Shown here piece after piece: positions 1 to 9,692 of a stretch of 64,000 bases of DNA; position 1 is the stretch's first letter; each line of letters opens with the position of its first letter. Source of the stretch: JAOUEA01 sp963821935 (lineage in GTDB: Bacteria > Actinomycetota > UBA4738 > HRBIN12). The notes beneath the pieces are model-generated. The model made no database searches and had not been told where the DNA came from. It saw only the letters and a list, made by a program, of their open reading frames with translations. A program made the translations under genes and the position numbers. The stretch is from positions 1-64,000 of the forward strand of contig CAWGFM010000003.1 of assembly GCA_963821935.1 (NCBI GenBank), given 5' to 3'.

Positions 1-479
1 GGGACAGGCCGTGGAGAGTCCGCGCCTGAGGGTGTGTCCCTGCCGCTTTGGCTTCTCGGGGTTGTTGAGCACCGCGTGACAGGGGTTCATGGTGTGGCGT
101 CGGCGACGGCGACCAGGTACGGCGGTGGGGTTCTGATGAGAAACGATGCCTTGCCAAGAGAGGCCGAACGGGATTCCGGGACCCTTCGATCCACGATCAA
201 GTGTTGTAAGGACGCGCCGGGCGTGTTCGCGGGGTGCGAGATCGCCTTCGCTGTAGCGGTGCTAATCGTGGCTATAGTCAGCTAGAGGCCAGGGTTTCGA
301 GCGGTGTCGCGGGCTGTGTGCCAGCCAGCGGTGCCGGGCGTCCCCGACCTAGCCGGTAAGGCGCCATGGCCGCCTCGGGCGACGTGGGGCAGGCGTTGCT
401 CAGAAGTGGGAGCAGTACCCGCTACTCACGCTGGAAGACCATCGGGAGCCCGCGGTTCGCGCAGATGACCCTCACGGCG

Positions 480-632
480 TCACCGGCCCGACCTCGGGCG
501 CGTCGACGTCGCCGACGTAGGCGGGCGATCCCTCCGGGACCGGATGCCGCGGCGGCGGGCCGTCATCGTCAGGAACCCGTAGACGAGCCACGCGAGGGCG
601 ATCCCGACGAGGACGAGCGTCGCCGGCCTCAC
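480..632 (-). CDS. possible 50-residue membrane peptide
   Basis: A GTG-started frame of 50 residues has one convincing hydrophobic segment at residues 5-22 (TLVLVGIALAWLVYGFLT) followed by a basic tail. After residue 24 the neighbouring frame gives a more natural acidic, proline-rich tail, so the gene may be frameshifted there. No family was recognised. Apart from this I see no convincing gene in bases 1-813. Confidence 0.25.
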   Translation of the reverse strand: MRPATLVLVGIALAWLVYGFLTMTARRRGIRSRRDRPPTSATSTRPRSGR

Positions 633-813
633 CGGATGCGTCGGCTGCAGTCCGCCGGGTCCGCTGCTTGGTTGTCCACTCCAGCCTCATCCATGCCGTG
701 TGCACATCGACATGGCAAGGAGTTGACTTAAGCGAGCAAGCATGGGACGGGTGATTGAGCGTAATCCACGTCACGAACAACGAGACGCTCATTGGCGCGG
801 CATACTCGACCCC

Positions 814-1604
814 ATGAGCAAGGAACCGAAAGGGGACGAGCGCGACTACCTCACCCGGAATCGCGGCGCGTGGAAGGAGTGGGCGACAGATTTCGTGCCG
901 CCGGTGAACATTCGTGGGCGAGCGAGGAGCCCTTCTGGGGGATATGGCAGATCCCGGAGGCCGAAGTCGGCGTGTTGCCGAACGGACTGGACGGCAAGGA
1001 CACCATCGAGCTCGGCTGCGGCACTGGGTACGTCTCGGCATGGCTGGCTCGCCGAGGGGCTCGGGCCGTCGGCCTCGACCTGTCCCCGGAACAGCTCGCG
1101 ACGGCCCGGAGGCTCCAGCATGAGCACCGCCTCTCCTTCCCGCTTCATGAAGGCAACGCCGAGGAGCTTCCCTTCGCGGATGCGAGCTTCGACCTGGCGA
1201 TCTTCGAGTACGGCGCGAGCATCTGGGCCGACCCATATCGCTGAATCTCTTAGGCTGCTCGCGTGCTGCGTCCAGGCGGTGCACTCATCTTCCTCACGAG
1301 CGGCACCCTCGCCATGCTCTGCACGCCTGACGACGGAGGTGCCCAGACCGACCGGCTTCGCCAGGACTACTTCGGCATGCACCGGTTCGAATGGCCCGAT
1401 TGGCCTTCCGTCGAGTTCCACCTCGGCTACGGCGACATGATCCGTCTGCTGCGGGCGAACGGGTTCGTGACCGAGGATCTCATCGAGCTGCGCCCTGGTC
1501 CCGACGCCACGCCTTTCCTTGAGGACGAGGACATGGTCAGCCTCGAGTGGTCGCGCCGATGGCCCTGCGAAGAGGTATGGAAGGCGCGTAAGACGAGTTC
1601 GTGA
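814..1604 (+). pseudogene. broken class I SAM-dependent methyltransferase
   Basis: The frames together spell a small-molecule methyltransferase of about 260 residues. The first 32 residues (starting MSKEPKGDERDYL) read in one frame from ATG 814. Near base 909 the reading moves to another frame, which carries the SAM-binding motif I (ELGCGTGYVSAWLARRGA), the acidic post-I motif (AVGLDLSPEQL) and the FDLAIFEYGAS strand. At 1242-1244 a TGA and at 1251-1253 a TAG interrupt the usual W-I-P-E-A-x-R-V-L-R-P-G-G segment; beyond them homology resumes unchanged to 1604 (LRPGGALIFLTSG). Two nonsense changes plus a frameshift mean it is almost certainly non-functional. A TACTCG hexamer lies 5 bases before the ATG. 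Confidence 0.8.
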
Positions 1605-1904
1605 GCCTCTGCACCAAACCCGGAGCCTCGACGCCGAAGGGCGACCGGTGGTCAATTCCGGTCTCAGGCCCCGGATACACCTCCGAGCCCTGCCCCCCGA
1701 TTCCCCAGTGCTTCATGACGCCGCATTCTCAGATGCGCCTGGCTCGCATTCACGGCTATCCGTCCCTTCTTGGAGCGTATCGGGAGCTTTCCAGGGTTCG
1801 GGGAACGACGTTTTTCTCCCGGTGCCTTAGGGTTCTGCCTGAACGTGCCCTTCCGAACTTTTGACCCCCCTACTCCCCCTTGGGGTGGGTGGGCGTGAGC
1901 ATGT

Positions 1905-2228
1905 ATGCCCCTACCCGGGGTGGTGGGGCTGGACGGCTACCTGTTCGCCATCGACGGCGACCCCGTCCACCCGGAGAAGTTCGCGGAGACCTTCGCCGCG
2001 CTGCAGGATGAGTTCTTGGCCACCCGCCCCGAACTCAAGCACCTCCGCTTCTACGACGTGCGTCACATGGCGATCACGTTGTGGCTCCGTGCCGGGATCG
2101 ACCTGCGCCTAGTCAGCCGCATGGCCGGACACAGCTCCATGTACTTCACTGCGGATACCTACGCCGAGCTGCTCGATTCCGACCTCACGGACGCAGCGGC
2201 GAAGATGGGGTCCCTGTTCGGGGGCTAG
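1905..2228 (+). pseudogene. tyrosine recombinase, C-terminal remnant
   Basis: About 100 residues match the C-terminal part of phage/ICE tyrosine integrases: a segment like GYLFAIDGDPVHPEKF, then YDVRHMAITLWLRAGIDLRL, the MAGHSS box and ADTY with the presumed catalytic tyrosine. The histidine of the usual HxxRH box is tyrosine here (YDVRH). The N-terminal core-binding domain and the first catalytic arginine are absent, and the ATG at 1905 lies inside the domain, so this is a truncated remnant. It is the only recombinase trace seen in the window. It lies about 2.2 kb from the 3' end of tRNA-Met, a common integration target. Bases 1605-1904 hold no gene I can recognise. Confidence 0.72.
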
Positions 2229-2416
2229 CTAGGCGAAGCGAGCTTGAGGCCCTGCTGGTGCGGGGTGCTCACACTCCTTGATGGCGTGCCACGGCACCAG
2301 GTGGATGATGGTCTTGCCCGTGCTGTAGTTGGGCCACGTCACCCCTCGGTCGGTCTCTTCGTAGTCATCTCGTCGATCTCCAACACCGACCCATCGTTCT
2401 ACGTGAGCTTGGCCAT
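2229..2416 (-). pseudogene. decayed small gene of unknown function
   Basis: A purine-rich AGGAAGCAGG precedes ATG 2416. The frame reads MAKLT, then TAG, then NDGSVLEIDEMTTKRPTEG and a TGA. One frame over, the sense continues as GVTWPNYSTGKTIIHLV and PWHAIKECEHPAPAGPQ to a stop at 2229. One stop (TAC to TAG fits) and one frameshift would restore a protein of about 60 residues. No family was recognised. Bases 2417-2561 show nothing clear. Confidence 0.35.
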
Positions 2417-2561
2417 CCTGCTTCCTTCGTCCTCGGCGGCCATTGCGGCCGTCTGCATCATCGTCACATGGCGGGTGTCCTCGTCCTGGCCGAGCACGGG
2501 ATGGAGTCGTCGGTGATCGAGTTGGCGGGCCGGATCGCCCCAGACTTCTGATCCAGGGGAC

Positions 2562-2567
2562 TACGAT
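2562..2567 (+). promoter_or_regulatory. -10 hexamer TACGAT for a leaderless cyclase transcript
   Basis: TACGAT ends 5 bases before ATG 2573 and there is no Shine-Dalgarno sequence. This spacing fits transcription starting at the start codon itself, and recurs at many genes in the window. Confidence 0.5.
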
Positions 2568-2572
2568 CGCCC

Positions 2573-3781
2573 ATGGCTCGCGCTCGTGTCCGACGTTGGT
2601 GGGATCACCTCATGGCGATCGGCGCCTATCCGGGCGAGACCGACATCCAGCGGGGCAAGAGACGGATCATCGTCGGCTACTTCGTCATCGGGGCTCTGAC
2701 CCGTCTGCTCTTCGCGATCGCGGACTTCAGCGGAGGGTTGCCGGGGACCGGCGCGATCGAACTCAGCGCCTCGCTCGCGAGCCTCCTGCTGTTGGGCGTC
2801 CTCGCACTCAAGCCTCACCGGTTCGTGGGGATCGTCGATGTGGCGCTATTCCTCATCCTCATGGAGGTCCTGGCGCAGACGATCGTCCTCGGCGGGCTGG
2901 TGCCGTCGGACTTAGTCATCCTGTTCGGCCTTCTGGCCGTGATCGGTGCGCTGATCGTCCGGCGCGTCAGAGCGGCGTTCCTCTGGTTCCTGGCGTACGT
3001 CGCCACGCTCGTCCTGGCCGTTGTGCTGCCTGAGGTCATCGAGCCGGTCCACCTGGGCGAGGGATCGCCCTCCGAGATCGCCTTCACCATCTTCGGTGTC
3101 CTCCTCTTCGTCTTCCCCTCCATGGCGTACTTCGTCCGTCAGCGTGACCGGTTCCAGAAAGAGTCCGACGATCTATTGCTCGCAATCCTGCCTGACGAAA
3201 TCGCCGCGAGGCTGAAGTCGGACAGGGCGATGATCGCCGATGATCACGAAGCAGCCTCGGTCCTGTTCGCCGATGTGGTCGGCTTCACGCCGATGTCAGC
3301 CGCGATGTCGCCGCCAGAGCTCGTCTCGTTGCTGAATACCGTGTTCACCACGTTCGACCGCTTCGTGGAGGAGTTGGGTCTGGAGAAGATCAAGACCGTC
3401 GGCGACGCGTACATGGTCGCCTCCGGCGTGCCTCACGAGCGGCGCGATCACGCGCACGCCATCGCCGAGCTGGCCCTCCGGATGCGCGACCACACCGAGG
3501 GAAACCAGTTCGACGGCCACCGGATCAGCCTCCGGATCGGGATCAACTCGGGCCGTGTCGTCGCCGGGGTCGTCGGAACCCACAAGTTCGCGTACGACCT
3601 GTGGGGCGACGTCGTGAACACGGCGAGCCGGATGGAGTCCGAAGGCGTCCCGGGGTTGATCCAGGTGACCCCCGCGACCTACGAGCTGATCCGTGACCGG
3701 TTCGTCTGCGAGCCGCGCGGCCTCGTCCCGGTGAAGGGCAAGGGTGACATGCACACATATCTCCTCGTATCCAGGGGATGA
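2573..3781 (+). CDS. membrane-anchored class III adenylate cyclase
   Basis: The 402-residue protein has about six hydrophobic segments (residues 31-190), a short linker and a class III nucleotide cyclase domain (about 225-400). The two metal-binding aspartates are visible in LFADVVGF (D234) and KIKTVGDAYM (D278). The lysine of KIKT and the aspartate in YDLWG (D342) are the pair that specify adenine rather than guanine, and N349 and R353 of VVNTASRM complete the transition-state site. It should therefore make cAMP from ATP at the inner membrane face. The homodimeric site appears complete. The gene stands alone and is probably transcribed leaderless from 2562. A lone cyclic-nucleotide-binding protein at 8111 is a possible receptor. 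Confidence 0.92.
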   Translation: MARARVRRWWDHLMAIGAYPGETDIQRGKRRIIVGYFVIGALTRLLFAIADFSGGLPGTGAIELSASLASLLLLGVLALKPHRFVGIVDVALFLILMEVLAQTIVLGGLVPSDLVILFGLLAVIGALIVRRVRAAFLWFLAYVATLVLAVVLPEVIEPVHLGEGSPSEIAFTIFGVLLFVFPSMAYFVRQRDRFQKESDDLLLAILPDEIAARLKSDRAMIADDHEAASVLFADVVGFTPMSAAMSPPELVSLLNTVFTTFDRFVEELGLEKIKTVGDAYMVASGVPHERRDHAHAIAELALRMRDHTEGNQFDGHRISLRIGINSGRVVAGVVGTHKFAYDLWGDVVNTASRMESEGVPGLIQVTPATYELIRDRFVCEPRGLVPVKGKGDMHTYLLVSRG

Positions 3782-3843
3782 GCTGTTCTCGGGAACGCCT
3801 GAGTGGAATCATCGTTAGTGGATGTGTTCACGCGGGTGGCTCC

Positions 3844-4021
3844 ACGCGGCCACCCACACAGCTCCACGATCCGCTCGTACAGGTTGTTGATGTGGAGCCT
3901 GCCTGCTTCCAGCTCCCGATACTGCGGACGCGCAATCCCAAGCAGCCATGCCATGTGGGCCGCGCTGACACCCAACCGTTCACGGTCACGGGGCACGTGT
4001 TGGACCAGGACGGGAAGTCAT
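3844..4021 (-). pseudogene. Xre-type HTH microgene, copy A
   Basis: This is the best-preserved helix-turn-helix of a dispersed family (copies A-E). The frame reads LPVLVQHVPRDRERLGVS, then HMAWLLGIARPQYRELEAGR and LYERIVELCGWPR, a Xre-like HTH of about 60 residues. An extra A after the ATG at 4019-4021 puts the start codon out of frame, so translation would need an internal GTG at 3996. Downstream, the frame runs on to 3679 with no stop at the family's usual end, into the antisense of the cyclase 3' end. A TAGGAC hexamer lies 8 bases before the ATG. Confidence 0.6.
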
Positions 4022-4032
4022 GGGTACAAGTC

Positions 4033-4386
4033 CTAACCGGGCCGAGCGACCCCTTGCTTAGGAGTGCGTAACACGTCGGGAACGATGACTAGCGCCACTA
4101 CCACCGCGACGAGAATCCCTCCCACCCACGCAAGAGTGCTGAAGTTCACCGCCTGCGCGGCGTTCCATGACTCCACGAACTGCTGGGAGTCCGCAGCAGC
4201 GGCGGGCCCTTTGCCCACATAGGAGAAAGTGACGGCTTCTCCCCGCCGCAGCGTCACGGGAGGCGTAGGGCCGACCGAGCGGTCGAAGCCCGACGGAGGG
4301 CCTGGATCGAAGCTAGTGATATCAACCCGACCAGTGTTTCTCGCGACAACCTCGACGGTGACAACCCGAGCTGAGTTCACGATCAC
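4033..4386 (-). CDS. hypothetical membrane-anchored protein
   Basis: The 117-residue reading from GTG 4386 begins with a beta-rich extracellular-type segment (VVTVEVVARNTGRVDITSFD) and ends in one membrane helix (residues 85-108, LAWVGGILVAVVVALVIV) and a short basic tail. No signal peptide is present and the first strand starts abruptly, so the N-terminus may be lost; the start lies just beyond the 3' end of tRNA-Met, where integration events commonly cut genes. No family was recognised. Confidence 0.5.
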   Translation of the reverse strand: MIVNSARVVTVEVVARNTGRVDITSFDPGPPSGFDRSVGPTPPVTLRRGEAVTFSYVGKGPAAAADSQQFVESWNAAQAVNFSTLAWVGGILVAVVVALVIVPDVLRTPKQGVARPG

Positions 4387-4458
4387 GGAGGGACACGGTG
4401 CCTACTACCCAGCGCCGGTGGTGGTGTGGGGATACGGGGTGTGGTGCAAGGGATGTGG

Positions 4459-4535
4459 TGGTGGGGCGGGCAGGGCTCGAACCTGCGACCGGAGGATTAT
4501 GAGTCCCCTGCTCTGACCGACTGAGCTACCGCCCC
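4459..4535 (-). tRNA. tRNA-Met (anticodon CAT)
   Basis: A complete cloverleaf reads on the minus strand: acceptor GGGGCGG pairs with CCGCCCC, the D-arm GCTC/GAGC, anticodon stem GGGGA/TCCTC with loop CTCATAA, and T-arm GCAGG/CCTGC with loop TTCGAGC. A is the discriminator and CCA is encoded. CAT with this stem fits elongator methionine; a lysidine-modified isoleucine tRNA cannot be excluded without identity-element analysis. Confidence 0.92.
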
Positions 4536-4572
4536 GAGTCCGGCATTCTCCCACGGGCGGTCCGAATGGGGA

Positions 4573-4815
4573 TCATCCCCTCACCCGGTAGCGGCTGCGA
4601 CCCATGAGGAAACCGGCGAGGAAGCCTCCCACCGCCGCCACGCCCAGCGCCGCCCACAGCGCGGTGGTGGTGGTGAAGAAGATGAACGAGACTTCGGTGT
4701 CGTCGCGGTTGACAGCCAGGAACACGAACAGCAACAGCACCACGACGATGCCAGTGATGGCTCTGGCTCCCAGGACACTCGACCGCTCGCGGTCGCCCCC
4801 GTTCCGTTCGCTCAT
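4573..4815 (-). CDS. LapA-domain (DUF1049) small membrane protein
   Basis: The 80-residue protein has a charged N-terminus, a first membrane helix (residues 18-35), the family's short loop with NRDDTEVSFIFF, a second helix (about 52-70) and an FLMGRSRYR end. This is the LapA/DUF1049 layout, a family of small inner-membrane proteins linked to envelope assembly. ATG 4815 is preceded by GGAGGAGCC, which decides the start over longer upstream readings. Confidence 0.85.
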   Translation of the reverse strand: MSERNGGDRERSSVLGARAITGIVVVLLLFVFLAVNRDDTEVSFIFFTTTTALWAALGVAAVGGFLAGFLMGRSRYRVRG

Positions 4816-4950
4816 GGTTGGCTCCTCCGATCGGCAGTAGCTGCACAATCTTGCCCGAGGAGGCCCGAACACGCGAACCGCGGCCTCGATGCGGAGCTCC
4901 CGTGCGTTTGGGAGGATGGACGTGTCAGACACCTGGGGGTTCACGACCGC

Positions 4951-6339
<1,389 letters not shown>

Positions 6340-6343
<4 letters not shown>

Positions 6344-7233
6344 GGACTGCCTTCTTCGCCCGGCATCCGGCCGGGTTCAGGCCCTGTCGCGACCGGCCTG
6401 GAGGGATCGTGGATCCAATCGGACCACGAACCCTCGTACAGCTTGGCGCCCGGCAGGCCTGCCAACTCCATCGTGAACACCGCGAACGAGGCCGTCACGC
6501 CGGACCCGCACGAAGCGATCACCGTGTGGCCCTTACGCACGCCGAAGTCCTCGTACCGCAGGCGCAACGCGTCCGGCGACAACAGGTCGCCGGCGCCCTC
6601 GTCCTGACGATCGCCCTGCCACGGTGCGTTGAGCGCTCCTGGGATATGTCCGGCGATGGGATCGATCGGCTCGACCTCACCTCGGTACCGCTCCCCCGCC
6701 CTGACGTCGAGCACGACGGCCGAGCCGCTCGACAGCTCGGCCCGAACCTCGCCGGCGTCGACCACGCGATCCGCGGGCCACGGGCGCTCGCTGAACGTGC
6801 CGGGCGCCCGAGGGTCGCTCGGCCCCTGAGCCAAGGTGCGACCCGCTACGGTCCAGGCCTCGAGTGACGGCAGGTCCAGCAGCGACGCCGGATGGCCCGT
6901 GACATGCAGCATCCACCACAGCCGCGCGGCCACCCAACCACCCACGTCGTCGTAGGCCACGACCGGCGTGTCGTCCCCGATGCCTGCGTCCCTCATCGTG
7001 CGTGCGAACGAGGCGGGGCTCGGCAGCGGATGGCGGCCAGGTCCCTGGAACGCCGGGCGTGCGAGATCTCGGTCCAGATCGAACGAGATGGCACCCGGCA
7101 GGTGCCCATGCTCGAAGGCAGCGCGCACCGATCCGTCCGGGATCCACCGAACATCGGCGACCACGATGTCGTCACCTGCCTGGCCGTACAGCCAATCCGG
7201 CGTCACCGAGATGCTCGGCAGAGGGGCGACCAT
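6340..7233 (-). CDS. sseA: thiosulfate/3-mercaptopyruvate sulfurtransferase
   Basis: The 297-residue protein has two rhodanese domains (about 1-135 inactive and 155-285 active). The active-site loop CGSGVTA near residue 242 holds the catalytic cysteine and matches the mercaptopyruvate-sulfurtransferase type more than classical rhodanese. It transfers sulfur from 3-mercaptopyruvate or thiosulfate to cyanide or thiol acceptors in the cytoplasm. Its ATG overlaps the TGA of xthA by one base, so the two are probably co-translated. It ends on a CTAG palindrome shared with fumC on the opposite strand. Confidence 0.92.
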
Positions 7234-8024
7234 CAGTCGGCGTCCTCGAAGGTCGCGATCACGGGCGCGTGGTCACTGGGCTTGCCTTCACCGGCCGTGG
7301 GTTTGCGTTCCTCGCGATCGACCTCCACGGCGATGAGCCGACGGTGCATAAGAGCCGATCCAAGCAGCAGATCGAGCCGCAGCCCCCAGCCCCGATGGAA
7401 CGCGCCCATGCGGTAATCCCAGAAGGTGAACGGCCCTGCGACGTCGCCGGCGAACTCCCGTCCCAGGTCGGCGAATCCCAACGCCCGAAGCGCGGACAGG
7501 CGCTCGCGCTCGGGCTCGCTGGCCAGGTTCTTGCCACGCCACAGATCCGGATCGTGGACATCACGGTCGTCGGGAGCGACGTTGAAATCACCCGCCAGCA
7601 GCACCGGCTCGGTCGGGTCCAGCGTCGCGGAGGCCCAGGCGCGCAGCGCTTCGAACCACGCAAGCTTCACCTCGTACGCGGGGTCCCCGACCGCCTTGCC
7701 GTTGACCGCGTACACGCACGCGACGGTGAGACCGGCCGTGCGGACGCACAGCAGACGCGAATGGTCCGCCGAGGGGTCGTCCGGCATGCCCCGGCTCACG
7801 ACGTCGTGGGGTCCTCTGGTCATGACCGCCACACCGTTGTAGGCGCGCTGTCCGAAGCTGGTGGCGTGGTAGCCGGCGTATCGCATCTGGTCGAACGGGA
7901 AATCGTCGTCGGCCACCTTGGTTTCCTGCAGGCAGACCACATCTGGGTCGTGGCGGGCCAACAGCGCCAGCAGACGCGGCAGACGCTGCCTGACCGAGTT
8001 GACGTTCCAGGTGATCACCTTCAT
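7233..8024 (-). CDS. xthA: exodeoxyribonuclease III / AP endonuclease
   Basis: The 263-residue protein is an Mg-dependent exonuclease-endonuclease-phosphatase fold enzyme of base excision repair. It begins MKVITWNVNSVRQRL and shows VVCLQETKV (metal-binding glutamate), the VYAVNGK loop, LLAGDFNVAPDDRDV (catalytic Asp/Asn) and the terminal GKPSDHAPVIATF with the catalytic Asp-His. Length matches the family. ATG 8024 starts exactly at the conserved N-terminus; longer upstream readings are low-complexity and rejected. It precedes and overlaps sseA. Confidence 0.95.
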   Translation of the reverse strand: MKVITWNVNSVRQRLPRLLALLARHDPDVVCLQETKVADDDFPFDQMRYAGYHATSFGQRAYNGVAVMTRGPHDVVSRGMPDDPSADHSRLLCVRTAGLTVACVYAVNGKAVGDPAYEVKLAWFEALRAWASATLDPTEPVLLAGDFNVAPDDRDVHDPDLWRGKNLASEPERERLSALRALGFADLGREFAGDVAGPFTFWDYRMGAFHRGWGLRLDLLLGSALMHRRLIAVEVDREERKPTAGEGKPSDHAPVIATFEDAD

Positions 8025-8099
8025 GCGGGCGGAGCATAGCCCGCGACCCCGAACGGATCGGCAGGTGGTGCCTCCCGTCAGGCGTTCTGAGGATTTCGA

Positions 8100-8105
8100 T
8101 ACTGT
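8100..8105 (+). promoter_or_regulatory. -10 hexamer TACTGT, leaderless
   Basis: TACTGT ends 5 bases before ATG 8111, with no ribosome-binding site between them. Confidence 0.5.
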
Positions 8106-8110
8106 GAGGC

Positions 8111-8542
8111 ATGAGCATGGATGTCGAGCGCCTTCGGCGCCTGGACCTGTTCGCGGACCTGGACTACCACGACCTCGCCCAGATCGCACGGTGGACCCGC
8201 TCGGTGCACGTCGAGGCCGGCCAGGTCTTGTTCGAGCAAGGGGAACTTCCTTGGGACATGCTCGTGATCGAACACGGCACCGTGGAGGTCCTGCAGGACG
8301 GCGAGCCGTTCGCGACCCTCGGACCAGGCGACCCCGTCGGTGAGATGTCATTGCTGATGCAGGAGCGCCGCATGGCCACCGTTCGCGCCACGTCGGACGT
8401 CGACGCGGTGGCGATCCCGGCCGACGACCTGTCGTCCATGGGGACCGAGATGCCGGAGGTCGTTGCGGCGATCCGCGCGGTCATGCAGACCCGGCGAGCG
8501 CGCAACGCCGGAGACGAGACCAACCAGGAGCCGTCACCATGA
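8111..8542 (+). CDS. single-domain cyclic-nucleotide-binding protein
   Basis: The 143-residue protein is one cNMP-binding beta-barrel (about 8-120). It starts RLRRLDLFADLDYHDLAQIA, has LFEQGELPWDMLVIEHGTVEV and the phosphate-binding-cassette region GDPVGEMSLLMQERRMATVRA with the glutamate and arginine that contact the cyclic phosphate in CRP-type domains. There is no helix-turn-helix, so it is not a CRP regulator by itself. It may sense cAMP made by the cyclases at 2573 and 12622, which is inference. The next gene overlaps it by 4 bases. Confidence 0.88.
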   Translation: MSMDVERLRRLDLFADLDYHDLAQIARWTRSVHVEAGQVLFEQGELPWDMLVIEHGTVEVLQDGEPFATLGPGDPVGEMSLLMQERRMATVRATSDVDAVAIPADDLSSMGTEMPEVVAAIRAVMQTRRARNAGDETNQEPSP

Positions 8543-9417
8543 GTCGAGCCCGTTGGCTCGCCGCGATCGTCGGCTTCGCGGCCGTGGCGGCGGTGGTCGT
8601 GGCGGTCACGCTGCCATCTGCCGCCGAGGCGCCATCGACGAAGGCACGGCGGTGTCCTCGCTTCCGGGCTCCGCACGCGGTGGGGCACGTCCGCGGCCTG
8701 CGAGGCATCCGTGAGATCTCCGGCATCGTCTCGGCACATCGCCATCGCCAGACGCTGTGGGTGCAGCAGGACAGCGCCAACCCGTCGCGGCGTCTGATCC
8801 ACGCCATCACCCCGACCGGTAAGGGCAAAGCCTCCGTCAGGGTCGATCAGGCCACGAACCACGACTGGGAGGACATGGCGTACTGGGACCACCGGCTGTG
8901 GATCGGCGACATCGGCGACAACGCCGTGCGCCGCACCGACGTGCAGGTCTATTGGTTCCGCGAGCCACGGTTGCGGACCCGTGTCCTCAACGCGAAGATG
9001 GTGACGCTGCGCTACCCCGGAGGCCGGTCGCACAACGCGGAGGCCATGTTCGTGACCGGCGGAAGCTTGTACATCATCTCCAAGGAGTTCGGTGGCGATT
9101 CCGGCACCGTGTTCCGGGCCGACGTCTCACCGCTGCGGCCTGGCGCCCATCGGCAGATGACCCAGGTCGGCAAGGTGCCGATCGGCACGGTCACCGCGGC
9201 CGACGTCGGCCGGCGAGGCATCATCGTGAAGAGCTACACGCGTGGCCTGTTCTATCCGTGGTCGGGTGACCATCGCGTGACCAGCACGCTCCACCGCAGG
9301 CCGTGCCCGGTGCCGGTGGCGCCCGGGGAGGCCATCGCCTTCACAACCTGGAACCGCTCCTTGTACGCGATCCCCGAGGGCAGCGACCCCTCGGTCTACC
9401 TCACTCGCCCGCGCTGA
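8539..9417 (+). CDS. exported beta-propeller-like protein of unknown function
   Basis: The 292-residue product starts with a signal peptide (hydrophobic residues 7-30, ending near SAAEA). The mature part has propeller-type repeats including NHDWEDMAYWDHRLWIGDIG, a pattern seen in secreted NHL/esterase-like hypothetical proteins. No catalytic triad is recognisable. The ATG overlaps the previous TGA in ATGA, so it is translationally coupled to the cyclic-nucleotide-binding protein. Confidence 0.75.
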   Translation: MSRARWLAAIVGFAAVAAVVVAVTLPSAAEAPSTKARRCPRFRAPHAVGHVRGLRGIREISGIVSAHRHRQTLWVQQDSANPSRRLIHAITPTGKGKASVRVDQATNHDWEDMAYWDHRLWIGDIGDNAVRRTDVQVYWFREPRLRTRVLNAKMVTLRYPGGRSHNAEAMFVTGGSLYIISKEFGGDSGTVFRADVSPLRPGAHRQMTQVGKVPIGTVTAADVGRRGIIVKSYTRGLFYPWSGDHRVTSTLHRRPCPVPVAPGEAIAFTTWNRSLYAIPEGSDPSVYLTRPR

Positions 9418-9692
9418 CGCCGCGGCTTCGAACCCGGCGACGGACGCCGCGCGATCCGTCGGTCTGGCGATCGCGGGCCAGCGTGTGGAGCTCGTCGACC
9501 GCCACGTCATCGACGTCATGCCCCTCCAGGCGGTTCCGCAGGCCTGAGTTGTCCCACGACGGGGTCGCAGGGGGCGTCGGCTTCTGGGCCGTTCGATCGA
9601 TCCGCATCGTTGCGCGAGGGTAGCTCGTGTCCCTCGCTCGGGCATCGGCCGGTCGGCCGTCTTCGCCCCGCCGAAGGGCGGAGGATGACGAC

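Noticed and set aside
1242..1253. Stop-codon readthrough or recoding
   Set aside because: TGA, TAG and TAA end intact genes normally elsewhere, and the same gene has a frameshift.
472..1284. 270-residue minus-strand frame
   Set aside because: Arg/Pro-rich and antisense to the methyltransferase remnant; only its 3' end overlaps a possible small membrane peptide.
6344..6867. Extension of the first fumC frame to 6867
   Set aside because: After the frameshift this frame is out of phase with fumC and then antisense to sseA.
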